A stretch of 64,000 bases of DNA from Magnolia sinica (taxonomy: Eukaryota > Streptophyta > Magnoliopsida > Magnoliales > Magnoliaceae): NCBI RefSeq assembly GCF_029962835.1, contig NC_080586.1, positions 69,379,001-69,443,000 of the forward strand, in the 5' to 3' direction. The notes beneath the pieces were generated by a model, which had not been told where the DNA came from, ran no database searches, and saw only the letters and a list, made by a program, of their open reading frames with translations. The position numbers were made by a program, and so were the translations under genes. Within the stretch, counting starts at the first letter, position 1. Each line of letters opens with the position of its first letter. This document shows positions 34,848 through 46,333 of the stretch, piece by piece.

Positions 34848-35212
34848 GTCCAACAAAATAATTTAAATAATTAAATCCATAGTATGATAAATACAGGATA
34901 TGAAAAAACATACAATTACAAACCATTGCCCGCATCTGCTCACTCTGGCATTTATCTTTATAAGAACATTTGTTAGGTACTAACTGTTGACTCTTTATGG
35001 CGCAATCCATTAAGCATTGAAATTCTAAAAGGTTCTTTTTCTCCTTAAGATATTCAGAGATGGCACAAACTCATTCATTAAGGGCATGTTTGAAATGATG
35101 CATTTACATGTATTTTTTCTCGCATAAACAATAAATGCATACGCTACAAGTGTTTGAAAGTGAAAGGGAAGTTGCTGGGATCAATTTTCATGATATAACA
35201 TGTAATTCGAAG
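34848..35212. other. AT-rich spacer
   Basis: Nothing recognised. Confidence 0.4.
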
Positions 35213-35575
35213 TCAAAACTTCATGGGCCCCACCATGATATATGTGTTTTATCCACACCATCCATTCATTAGTACATATCATTTTAGGGTATAGCCCAAA
35301 AAATGAACAGATTCAAAGCTCAAGTGGACTATACTATAGAAAACATTGGAGATTGAATGCTAACCATTAAATGTTCTTCCTGTGATGTGGTCCACTTGAG
35401 CTTTGGATCTGCCTCATTTTCGGAGGCATGCCCTATAATGATCTAGCCAAATGAATGGACGGCATGGATAAACACACACGCGCGCGCGCGCGCACACACA
35501 CACATATATCTTAGTGGGACCCACAAAGTTTTCTCTCATTTTCCATAGCTAAAAGTTGTTGATGTCACGATCATA
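35213..35575. mobile_element. foldback MITE with CA/CG microsatellite
   Basis: CATGGGCCCCACCATGATAT (left) faces the CTTAGTGGGACCCACAAAG right arm; inside are CCATCCATTCATTAG and its inverted partner. The right arm contains an alternating ACACGCGCGC...ACAC tract (about 35473-35504). In the copy at 41.04 kb the tract is pure CA. Confidence 0.5.
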
Positions 35576-35579
35576 CAAC

Positions 35580-37020
35580 CTCCCTTCAATTACAAATTCC
35601 TGTGGTACATAATTAATGCAAAAAATGAAAAAAGTAAAAAGTAAAATACACAACAATACCCATGAAATATATTAATTCAAATGTGCCTTAAATGTAAAGT
35701 AAACGATCTAACAATGAGAATGCTCAAGTAATTACAATTTGGCCATTTCCACAAATTATTCTACATCTCCCTGAGTGGAGGCAATGCAAAAGGTATCGCG
35801 GGCTCATTAGCCCTAGAAGAGTTTCAGATAACCCTTCGGCTCATATTTCCAACGTTTGATTAATTAACTGAATCACACCGATATGTTTACCAAATCAAGT
35901 GTCCCACCAAGCGTGCTAAAAATGATTACCTCTCGGTTTCAAATTCAGTCACTTGTGATATGTTCAGGCGTGCAGGAACCGACTATGCGACTCGATTCCA
36001 ACCGAACAACTTTCACCCTAAGCACCAAGATAGGAAAATACGTTTGTTTGACAGTATATGATAGTGATTTGAGAAGACCAGTCTCCTATTCAGCCACTCG
36101 TAAGATGTTGTTTAAGATAATTAGGCAATTATTAGAGGATAGGGTTCATCCTACAAAAATGGGTTGCCCCTTGCCTTATATACGAAAGGACTTTCAGATA
36201 CAAAAGCAAACAAAAAGGAAACACTTACAGTCGACCTCATGGATCAATGCAGAGTACCTTTTTTTACAAAAGAACTGATTGTATTACAATGAAAATCGTC
36301 CAACGTATGAGCGTAGATTTAGATTACCGGTAAGGATTACAACTACTGGATTATTGCTACTAGTAATATAAGATTAAGATATTGGTTACATTAAGGAACA
36401 TAAAAGATAGATTATGTTAAGGAACCTAAAGGGTAATTGATAGATTTGATTTCTTTGATAGGGTTGGTATAAGATACTTTGCTTCATTGAACTCCTTTGC
36501 TATTTATAGATTTCCTCAAGATGGCCATCTAGATGCTTCTTCCAACATTCAGTTAATTGCAGCAGTTGCGTTAGCACCACTTCAGCCTTTAAGACTCTTC
36601 TTGGACACTTGTCATGGTAACCACTTCGGCACCGCTTTTCTCTCGACCACGTTCCGTCTTTCACTACTCAGCTACACTCCGTTTTCATATGACGTGTATT
36701 ATATAATTAGTGTCAGCTGTTACTTTCGTAACACGCGCCCTAAATATTGTCAAAGATCTTAGGTGTGCTCTATATTTCTCATGAAATGAAACATGTCCTT
36801 TTATAATTGGTTCTTCCGAGAACAATATAAAATAGGGTGCAACAACTGTTTTATGTTGTGCGGTCTACTTAAGCCTTTGATATGCATAATTTTTGGGTTC
36901 ATGACCTAAAATGATCTTTGAAAATGGATGGATGGTGCGGATAAAATACATACACCACAGTGGGCCCCATAGGACCATCCGTCTCTAACTAGGTCCCGAT
37001 ACCCCATCCATGGGACCATC
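35580..37020 (-). repeat. LTR-like repeat, unclassified, duplicated at 41.1-42.5 kb
   Basis: Read on the minus strand it looks like a copia-type LTR: TGTTACGAAAGTAACAG near 36733, a TATA-like TATAAATAG near 36500, then a long AT-rich leader. I could not fix the other end or a target duplication. A 131-codon open frame at 35883-36278 resembles nothing I know, and its homologue in the second copy is not conserved as a frame, so I do not call it a gene. Confidence 0.35.
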
Positions 37021-37093
37021 ACATTAACACGGATTTCAAGTAAAAGCCTTTTACATGAAGTTCTTGCCATAGGAAGCTATGTTGTGCCGTGAT

Positions 37094-38031
37094 TTTTTTG
37101 GGAAATCCACTCCATCCATTCGTTTTGGAAAATCATGCTAAGACATGAGAACAAAAATTAGATAAATCCGAAACTCAAATGGGCCACACGTACAATTGAA
37201 AAATAGTGGAAAGGAGTTTCTACAGTTCATATTTTTCTAGGCTCTACTATGATGCTTATATGCAATTCAAATCGTTCGTAAAGTGGGCAAATGTTCATAA
37301 GGTCCTTACCACGGGAATGAATTAAAAGAATTAAAATAATAGTCTAATCCAAAGCTTCTCAGCCCATGAATGTTTCACCTTTGAGAGTATGATCTACACT
37401 ATTTTCTGTTGTGTGGCCCACTTGAGCTTTAGATCTACCTTGTTTTTGGGCTCATATCGTAAATTAATTTGGCAAAGCACGTGAATGAAGCGGATTTCTT
37501 ATAAACACTATAGTGGGCCTCACAGTTTTTACGCCATCCAATCCCTTCCACCATCATCCACTGGCTCAACGCAAAATCCTCTCCATCCATCCGTTTTGGA
37601 AAATCATGTTAAGACATGAGAACAAAAATTAGATAAATCCGAAACTCAAGTGGGCCACACGTACAACTGGAAAATAGTGGAAAGGAGTTTCTACCGTTCA
37701 TATTTTTCTAGGCTCCACTATGATGTTTATATGCAATTCAAATCGTTCGTAAAGTGGCCAAATATTCATAAGGTCCTTACCACGGGGATGAATTGAAAGA
37801 ATTAAAATATTAATTTAATCCAAAGCTTATGCAGCCCCATGAATGTTTCAAGCGTGAGAGTACGATCTCCACTATTTTCTGTTGTGTGGCCCACTTGAGC
37901 TTTGGATCTACCTTGTTTTGGGGCTCATATCGTAAATTAATTTGGCAAAGCACGTGAATGAAGCAGATTTCTTATAAACATTATAGTGGGCATCCAATCC
38001 CTTCTACCATCATCCTCTGGCTCAACGCAAA
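37094..38031. repeat. tandem duplication of a 471-bp unit
   Basis: The unit TCCATCCATTCGTTTTGGAA...GGCTCAACGCAAAA occurs twice, 471 bases apart. In the sister block (about 42600-43060) it is present once. The unit is a foldback-type sequence (GTGGGCCACACGTACAA; GTGTGGCCCACTTGAGC). Confidence 0.75.
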
Positions 38032-38424
38032 AGTATTCAAGGGCAATTTTATTCCAAAAATTTTGAAAAAGTTGTAGGTGTCTAAATTATTTTAAAGGTC
38101 ACGATTTTTACCGCGCTTGTCATTAATTACCATGAAGCTACTTTAATCAAAATCCTGTTAAATGACGTGCATAGCCCATTACCAACTAGAGCACGCAAAA
38201 TAGATAGAAGAAGATCACATTGGTATCTCAAAGCATGAATAGATATAATAGTGGGCCCACCAGGGGACTTATTTATGTTTCTTAACGTTAGCAAATAAAT
38301 GAAAATCACCCAACTTACATAGCCGGTATGCGCCCATAAATGACCGTGGCCGTTTCATAAATATACAGCGTAGATTGTAAGAGCATATAATCACACGTCT
38401 ATAGTAAGTAATTATCAGGACCAT

Positions 38425-39052
38425 CTAGGCATTTGATGTAAAGTTGAAGTTCGCACATGTGGTTTGCCTGAACAGAAGTGAGGAGGTGAACCCTAGTCTT
38501 GAAGTGGCTAGATCAAATTGTAGAAGATTATTCTCCAACTGGTAGCCCCCAATAACGATTGATGTTCTAGGGTTAGACCCACCATCAACGAATGCTAGGC
38601 ATGCCATGTCGTTGTTCACGTACACGATTGAGTTCGCCCCGAAGATCCTCCTGTAGACCGTCTCACTCTACAAGACAAGATCGACCGTCGGAAGACGGGG
38701 CCCCACTCGTGTACTCACCATACTCTTCGAGCTAAAGCAGACGTCGAAAGGCGCCACCGGTGCAACTCGAGTGATATTCATGGATATGGCCTCTTTAATG
38801 AAAGCCTCAGAGAAAGCCTTGTAGATAGACGCCTCCAGAGTAGTGTAAGGATTAACGGTGCTGATTTTCGTTCCCCCGAAGCCGTTGTTATCGATGGAGA
38901 GTAAGGATGCTTTTAGCAGGACAGTCTTCTCGTTGATCTTGATCGATTTCACGCAAATGAAGTACTCAACGGACGGCTCTCCCTGCGTGGAGACTCCAGC
39001 AGTACTTACTGGGTTAATGAGGAGGGGAGTGTAGATAAGCGAGTTGGAGACT
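38425..39052 (-). pseudogene. EDGP-like pseudogene 3 (5'-truncated)
   Basis: Matches gene 2 from about residue 230 (SNSLIYTPLL) to the C-terminus; the whole N-terminal half, signal peptide and promoter are missing. The break at 39052 is abrupt, with foldback-type DNA (GTGTGGGCCACACC) beyond it. A CAG-to-TAG change at 38668-38670 creates an in-frame stop in the DLVLQSE motif. Compared with gene 2 it carries IKINEKTVLLKASLL and EAISMNITRVAP, shared with pseudogene 4 but not with genes 1, 2 or 5. Confidence 0.88.
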
Positions 39053-39433
39053 TGTGTGGGCCACACCACATACAAAAGTTGAGAGGGTTACCCTCCATTA
39101 AAACAGTCATAATCATTTTTTGGGCCCGGCTCACAAATCCAGCCCATCCATTATGTGTGTCCCGCTTGGATGAGGGGTTAGACCAAGTTTTAGACGCATC
39201 CAAATTTCAGGCGGGCCCCGCCAAGTGCTTTTATATGTTTTAGGCATGTCTTGACATGATTTTAGATGGTATGGCGCACCTAAGTTCCGTGTACGGCTGA
39301 TTTTTAGGATATCTCATAATTTAAAAGGGACCCATCAAATGCACAGTGTTGATGTTCGACATACATCATGGTGGGGCCCACATAGCTCGACCTCATGGGG
39401 AGTTCCCATGAGCTCGACTTTATAAAACCTTTT

Positions 39434-39485
<52 letters not shown>

Positions 39486-39692
39486 GTATTTCTGAGTTGA
39501 GTCGAGCTAGGGTTAGCTCGAACTCAGCTCGAATTCATTTTCGAGCCGTAAAAAATGGCTCCACTTGGATTGAACTCAGTTTCAAGTCGACCCGAGTTGA
39601 GCTTTTTGGGGCCTAGTCAAGCGAGTTGACCAAGCTGGCTCGGTTTGTGTACACCCCTACACATAGCTTCCGATTACGGGAATGTGCCTAGG
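39053..39692. other. repeat-derived spacer with (TA)n
   Basis: Foldback-arm fragments, a (TA)n/(TATG)n microsatellite (about 39437-39490) and, near 39650, a GTGTACACCCCTAC end like those of small plant repeats. No gene. Confidence 0.45.
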
Positions 39693-41040
39693 GGCTGCTG
39701 TTAATGGGGAGCTACGGCGGTCTTTGCCAGCTTGCCTATTAAATTAGGGAACGGAAGCTGATTGCGTCCTACCCCCCGCCCGGACGATAATTCGTCTGAG
39801 TAGGGCTCTATGGGGCCCTAGTGACTTAAGAGTTTTATCCACGCCGTTCATCCATTTTTCCAGGTCATTTTCCGGTATAATACTAAAAATGGATCCGGTA
39901 CACAATATCAGTGGACCACACCAAAGGAAGCATAATGGCAATCACCGTTGAAACCTTTCTAGGGGCCAACGTGATGTTTTATTTTTACCATCCAACCTAT
40001 TGACAAGGTATATAGACTAGGACGAAGTGAAGAGAAAAAATTAAATTAACTTGATCCATATCTTCTACAGCTCTCAAGAATTTTTTAATGGCGAGAGTTC
40101 AATTCCAACATCGTGGTCCACTTAAGATGTTACTATACCTCATTTTTGGTTTCGTAACCTAAAATTATCTTTAAATATGAATGGATGGACAGCTTGGATT
40201 AGACTCTTACATCAAGATGGCCCCACGGATCCCGTCTGGACGGAATATTGTAGGAATATTGTACGGGCGGGGTAGGACGCAATCTGCTCCCGTAAACTAT
40301 AGGGGGCCTTCAAGTTTGAATCTGACCATTGACCATGTCTTTTTCGACGCGTGCTGAGTAACCCAGTAACCGATAGATGCTGATTTATTTATGTGGGGAA
40401 TACCATGACGTATGAATCTTATCTACACTGTCCACATGTGTTTTCAGCTCATTTTAGGACATGAGTCCAAAATAGAAGCATATCCAAAGGTCAAGTGGAC
40501 CACGCCACTAGAAACAGTAGAGATAATCACATTAAAACCATCCTAGAGCGCACATTGATGTTTATCTGTCATTCAACCGATCCACGAACGCGGATTCCGT
40601 ACCGAGTAACCATGCATGATATAAAATAAACTTGCCCTGTGATGTATGTCTTATCCATACCCTCTGTTCATTTCACCAGCTCATTTTAAAGCATGACCCC
40701 ATATTTGAAGCATATCCAAAGTTCAAGTGGACCACACCATAGGAAATAGTAGGAATTGAAGGCCTACAGTAGAAAATTTCTAAGTTTTGGATAAAGCTGA
40801 TATTTGTATTTTCCCTTCATCCATGGTTATGTGGCCTTATGAATGGGTTGGATGAAAAATACATAATACTTTGGGCCTTAGAAAGGGCTCAATGATGGCC
40901 GTCATTATCCCTGATTTTTCCTGTAGTTTGGTCCACCTGTGCTTTGGATATGCTTTAAATTTGGGTTCTGTGGGCCACAATAATGTATGTATTTTATCCA
41001 AGCTATCCATTCCTTTGCCAGCTCATTTCATTGTATGAGC
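39693..41040. repeat. block II right flank: family B MITE (39753-40290) and foldback halves
   Basis: Homologous to 27040-28500 and 50590-52020 in the same order (AGCTACGGCGGTCTTTGCCAG, family B element, ACCCAGTAACCGATAG half, GAACGCGGATTCCGTACCGA unit). It ends in a CA microsatellite at 41041. Confidence 0.7.
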
Positions 41041-43445
41041 CACACACACACACACACACACACACACTTGGTGGGACCCACAAAGTTTTGTCTCATTTTC
41101 CATAGCTAAAAGTTGCTGATGTCTAAATCATACAACCTCCCTACAATTATAAATTCCCATGGCACATGATTAATGTAAAAAAAAAAAAAAAGAAGAAGTA
41201 AAATATACTACATTACACATGAAATATATTATTTCAAATGTGCCTTAAATGTAAAGTAAACGGTCTAATAATGAGAATGCTCAAGTAATTACAATGGCCA
41301 TTTCCATAAATTATTCGGCATCTCCCTGAGTGGAGGTAGTGCAAAAGGTATCGCGGGCTCATTAGCCCTAGAAGAGTTTCAGGTAACCCCCTGGCTCATA
41401 TTTCCAACGTTTGATTAATTAACCGAATCACACCGATATGTTTACCAAATTAAGTGTCCCACCAAGCGTGCTAAAAATGATTACTTCTCAGTTTCAAATT
41501 GATCAGTCACTTGTGATATATGCAGGCATGCAAGCACTGACTATGCGACTCAATTCCAACTAAACAACTTTGACCCTAAGCACTAAGATAGGCAAATACG
41601 TTTGTTTGACAGTATATGATTGTGATTTCAGAAGACGAGTCTCCTGTTCAGCTACTCGTAAGATGTTGTTTAAGATAATCAGGTGATTATCGATTGGAGA
41701 ATAGGGCTCATCCTACAAAAATGGGTTGCTCCTTGCCTTATGTACGAAAGGACTTTCAGATATAAAAACAAACAAAAAGGAAACACTTACAGTCGACCGC
41801 ATAAATTAAATACAGAGCACCTTTTTTTACAAAAGAACTAATTGTATTATAATGAAAATCGTCCAGCATATGAGCGTAGACCTGGATTATCGCTAAGGAT
41901 TACAGCTATTGAATTATTGTTACTCATAATATAGGATTAAGATATTGGTTACACTAAGGAATCATAAAAGATAGATTATGCTAAGGAACCTAAAGGATAA
42001 TTGATAGATTTGATTTGTTCGATAGGGTTGGTATAAGATATTTTGTTTCATTGAACTCCTTTGCTATTTATAGACTTTAGCACCACTTTGGCCTTTATGA
42101 CTTTTCTTATACACTTGTCATCATAACCACTTCGGCACCGCTTTTTTCTTGACCACATTCCGTCTTTCACTACTCGACCACACTTCGTCTTCATATGACG
42201 TGTATTAGTGCCAGCTGTTACTTTCGTAACACACACCCTAAATATCGTTAAAGATCTTAGGTGTGCTCTATATTTCTCATGCAATAACACGTATCCTTTT
42301 TTAATTGGTTCTTCCAGGAACAAAAAAATAGAGTGCAACAACTGCTTTATGTTGTGTGGTTTACTTGAGCCTTTGCTATGCGTAATTATTGGGCTCATGA
42401 CCTAAAATGATCTTTCAAAATGGATGGACGGTGTGGATAAAATACATACACAACAGTGGGCCCCACAGGACCATCCGTCTCTAACTAGGTCTCGATACCC
42501 TATCCATTGGACCATCACATTGACATGGATTTCAAGTAAAAGCCTTTTGCATGAAGTTCCTACCATAGGAAGCTATGTTGTGCCCACTGTGATGTTTGTG
42601 GGAAATCCTCTCCATCCATCCGTTTTGGAAAATCATGTTAAGACATGAGAAAAAAAATTAGATAAATCCGAAACTCAAGTGGGCCACACGTACAACTGGA
42701 AAATAGTGGAAAGGAGTTTCTACCGTTCATATTTTTCTAGGCTCCACTATGACGTTTATATGCAATCAAATCGTTCGTAAAGTGGCCAAATATTCATAAG
42801 GTCCTTACCACGGGGATGAATTGAAAGAATTAAAATATTAATTTAATCCAAAGCTTATGCAGCCCCATGAATTTTTCAACCGTGAGAGTACGATCTCCAC
42901 TATTTTCTGTTGTGTGGCCCACTTGAGCTTTGGATCTACCTTGTTTTTGGGCTCATATCGTAAATTAATTTGGCAAAGCACGTGAATGAAGCAGATTTCT
43001 TATAAACACTATAGTGGGGATCCAATCCCTTCCACCATCATCCACTGGCTCAACGCAAAAGTATTCAAGGGCAATTTTATTCTAAAAATTTTGAAAAAGT
43101 TGTGGGTGTCTAAATTATTTTAAAGGTCATGATTTTTATGGTGCTTGTCATTAATTAACATGAAGCTACTTTAATCAAAATATTTAACGTGCATAGCCCA
43201 TTACCAACTAGAGCAAGCAAAATAGACAGAAGAAGATCACATTGGTATCTCAAAGCATGAATAGATATAATAGTGGGCCCACCAGGGGACTTATTTATGT
43301 TTCTTAACGTTAACAAATAAATGAAAATCACCCAACTTACATAGCCGGTATGCGCCCACAGATGACCGTGGCCGTTTATTCATAAATATACGGCGTAGAT
43401 TGTAAGAGCATATAATCACATTTCTATAGTAAGTAATTATCAGGA
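41041..43445. repeat. segmental duplication, block III left flank (copy of 35.5-38.4 kb)
   Basis: Collinear with 35490-38424: (CA)n, the LTR-like repeat (with a ~60-base deletion after the TATA-like site near 42070), the foldback arm GGATGGACGGTGTGGAT, one copy of the 471-bp unit, and the gene 3' flank. No gene. Confidence 0.8.
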
Positions 43446-43449
43446 CCAT

Positions 43450-44208
43450 CTAGGCATTTGGTGTAAAGTTGAAGTTCGCACATGTGGTTTGCCTGAACAG
43501 AAGTGAGGAGGTGAACCCTAGTCTTGAAGTGGCTAGATCAAATTGTAGAAGATTATTCTCCAACTGGTAGCCCCCAATAACGATTGATGTTCTAGGGTTA
43601 GACCCACCATCAACGAATGCTAGGCATGCCACATCGTTGTTCACGTACACGATCGAGTTCGCCCCGAAGATCCTCCAGTAGACCGTCTCACTCTGCAAGA
43701 CAAGATCGAGCGTCGGAACACGGGGCCCCACTCGTGTACTCACCATACTCTTCGAGCTAAAGCAGACGTCGAAAGGCGCCACCGGTGCAACTCGAGTGAT
43801 ATTCATGGATATGGCCTCTTTAATGAAAGCCTCAGAGAAAGCCTTGTAGATAGACGCCTCCAGAGTAGTGTAAGGATTAACGGTGCTGATTTTCGTTCCC
43901 CCGAAGCCGTTGTTATCGATGGAGAGTAAGGATGCTTTTAGCAGGGCAGTCTTCTCGTTGATCTTGATCGATTTCACGCAAATGAAGTACTCAACGGACG
44001 GCTCTCCTTTCGTGGAGACTCCAGCAGTACTTACTGGATTAATGAGGAGGGGAGTGTAGATAAGCGAGTTGGAGACTTCCATGTTAGGAAGAAACACATA
44101 AGGCCCATCACCGAAGAATATCACACCGTTGGTTGTCGTCGATGATGAAAGACAGATGGCGAATTTCCGATGAAAGCTAAATGCTGATGCGAACTGAGAT
44201 GGGAATGC
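43450..44208 (-). pseudogene. EDGP-like pseudogene 4 (N-terminal half deleted)
   Basis: Open from about residue 186 of gene 2 (AFPSQFASAF) to the stop, with no internal stop. Upstream the sequence jumps at about 44208 straight into the promoter: the gene 2-type TATA box (CTATAAAAG on the minus strand, 44218-44226) now lies about a dozen bases from the remnant. So one deletion removed the start codon, signal peptide and most of the TAXI_N half, with only a GC-type microhomology at the join. No in-frame ATG replaces the start. The open frame suggests the deletion is young. Closest relative is pseudogene 3. Confidence 0.9.
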
Positions 44209-44371
44209 GCACCATCCCTTTTATAGTCGCGTTCTGGCTCAATGGAGACGGGCTGCTGCTAACGTGGGCTATGGTGGTCTTTGCCAGCTTGCGTATTAAA
44301 CTAGATACGGCCTTTATGTTTGAATTTTGACCATTTACCACGCCGTGATCTCACGTGTCAGCTGACGACAG

Positions 44372-46333
44372 CATCAGATAAGCATCTGCACGGTCTTGAG
44401 CGGGAGATAATCTGGTAGAGCCCCACCAATGGAGAGTCTTTTCCACGGAACACGTGGCCGGGCGGTACATCGAGGCCGTCCATCAATTGGTAATGGATGA
44501 ATTATGTATCGAAAATGAATCTATTGGACAATTCTATCTATAGCTCCTTTTGCTTCCTACCGTTGCATTGAAGGTCACTGATCAGATGATGAAGATAAGC
44601 TGATCTATATTCTCTTTTAATCATTATATATCCACTGTTGGGGAAACTAGATGGACGGTCCCAAAAAGCAAGTTACGATGCCACGTGTACAACGAACAGA
44701 TAACTTTACGATATTTTTAGGAAACGGATTGGCTACTCCCCCTGCCACTAGCCCGGTGGCTAGTGGACGGTGCCCTGCGGGCCCACTATGAAGTATGTAT
44801 TTTATCAATGCCGTTCATCCATTTTTACATATCATTTTAGTATTTGATCCCAAAAATGAGAGGGATATAAATCTCAGGTGGACCACACCATAGGAAAACA
44901 ATAGCGATTGGCTATCCACCATTAAAATCCTCCGAAGGCCCGTTGTATTGTTTATTTGACATCCAATCTGTTGATTAGGTCATAGAGACCTAGATGAAGG
45001 GAAAAAAAAAATATCAGCTTAACCCAAAACTTTTATGCCCCCCAAAAGTTTTTAATGGTCGAAGTTCAATAGACACTGTTTCATGTAATGTGGTCCACTT
45101 GAGATTGGGATATATCTCATTTTTGGGCTTATATCATGAAATGATCTAGAAAATTAGATGGACGGCATGGATGAACCACATACATCATGGAGGGACCACG
45201 GAGCACCGTCTATTAGCCATTGGCTAGTGGCAGGGGAGTAGCGAATCCGTTTCCATATTTTGATGCTTCTAAACTGTATCTCTATCTAATGTAGGAGATG
45301 CTACCGTGGTGCCTATGGTTCACCTGACAAGGTGATTTGCAAATCGCATCCACCCATATGGAGGGCCCTAGCATGGATGGTTTATGTGTCAAAACACATA
45401 TCTATTAGAGAATCGGTCCGTCTGATTTGTGGCCATTAAAGCAACGGTGTAAAACAAAAAAGAAGAAGAAGAAGAAGAAGAAGTTAACGGTTAAAAATAC
45501 AGTCAAATAAACTGTAGGGAAGGTAGTGGATAGGATTCCCTACCATGCAAGCCATCAGTCTAGTTTAGAGTATTGGTGCATCTGATTGATAGTATGCATG
45601 ACCATGACACGTGTTATGTGGAGAGATGGCTCAACCAATTCCAGTTCTTCCGGCTCTACCGTATCATCTCCGAACATGGAAAGTGATGAAGTGACACGTG
45701 AGTGGTCCAGATGGTTCCAGTTCTTCAAAGGATAAAGCCACACTTACGTGGCTAAGATGCTTCATTAATGGTTTTGCCCAAAAGTCACCGATTTAAAGGA
45801 ACAGCACGTCGCGTATGATAATAAAAATATATAAAGTTATATAAGATAATAAAGAGAATGATATAAATACTCGAAGGATATCCAACAATAATATACTACA
45901 ACGTCCTTTTCTCTGAGACGTGAGGTGAGATGGCCGCGGATTGCTTCCAACCCCGCCGGTCCGGGCGGGGCTCTGGAGGGCCCACCGTGATATAAGTGTT
46001 TTATCTACGCAGTTCAACACTTTTGTCGTGTCATTTTAAGATTTAAACCAAAAATTGAGGCAGGTACAGAGCTTAAGTAGACCACAAAGTGGGGATTGAA
46101 TGTCCACCATTAAAAACTTCTTGGGAGCTGGAGAAGTTTGGGATCAAGGTTATATTTGTGTTTTAACTTCATCCACGTTTACATGACCTTATGCATAGGT
46201 TGAATGGTAAACAAAAAATTAAAAAAATAAAAAATAAAAGCATCAAGTTAGACCTTACAAAGGTTTCTTCGGTTCATTATCAGTGCAGCTTCCGTTCGTG
46301 TGGTCCACAAATATACAATGCATAAGTTCTTTT
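44372..46333. repeat. segmental duplication, block IV left flank (copy of 22588-24545)
   Basis: Near-identical to block I left flank throughout, including the family D MITE, the GAA microsatellite (about 45460-45483) and the truncated family B element. Collinearity stops at CATAAGTTCTTTT (46333), where block IV has extra DNA before gene 5. Confidence 0.88.
44720..45254. mobile_element. MULE-like MITE, family D (copy in block IV)
   Basis: Same element and same flanks as in block I: ATATTTTTA (44711-44719) and ATATTTTGA (45255-45263). The shared mismatch shows the insertion predates the segmental duplication. Confidence 0.75.

Noticed and set aside
35883-36278. 131-codon open frame as a possible new gene
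   Set aside because: No recognisable domain, lies in a repeat-like stretch, and the duplicated copy near 41.45 kb does not keep the frame.
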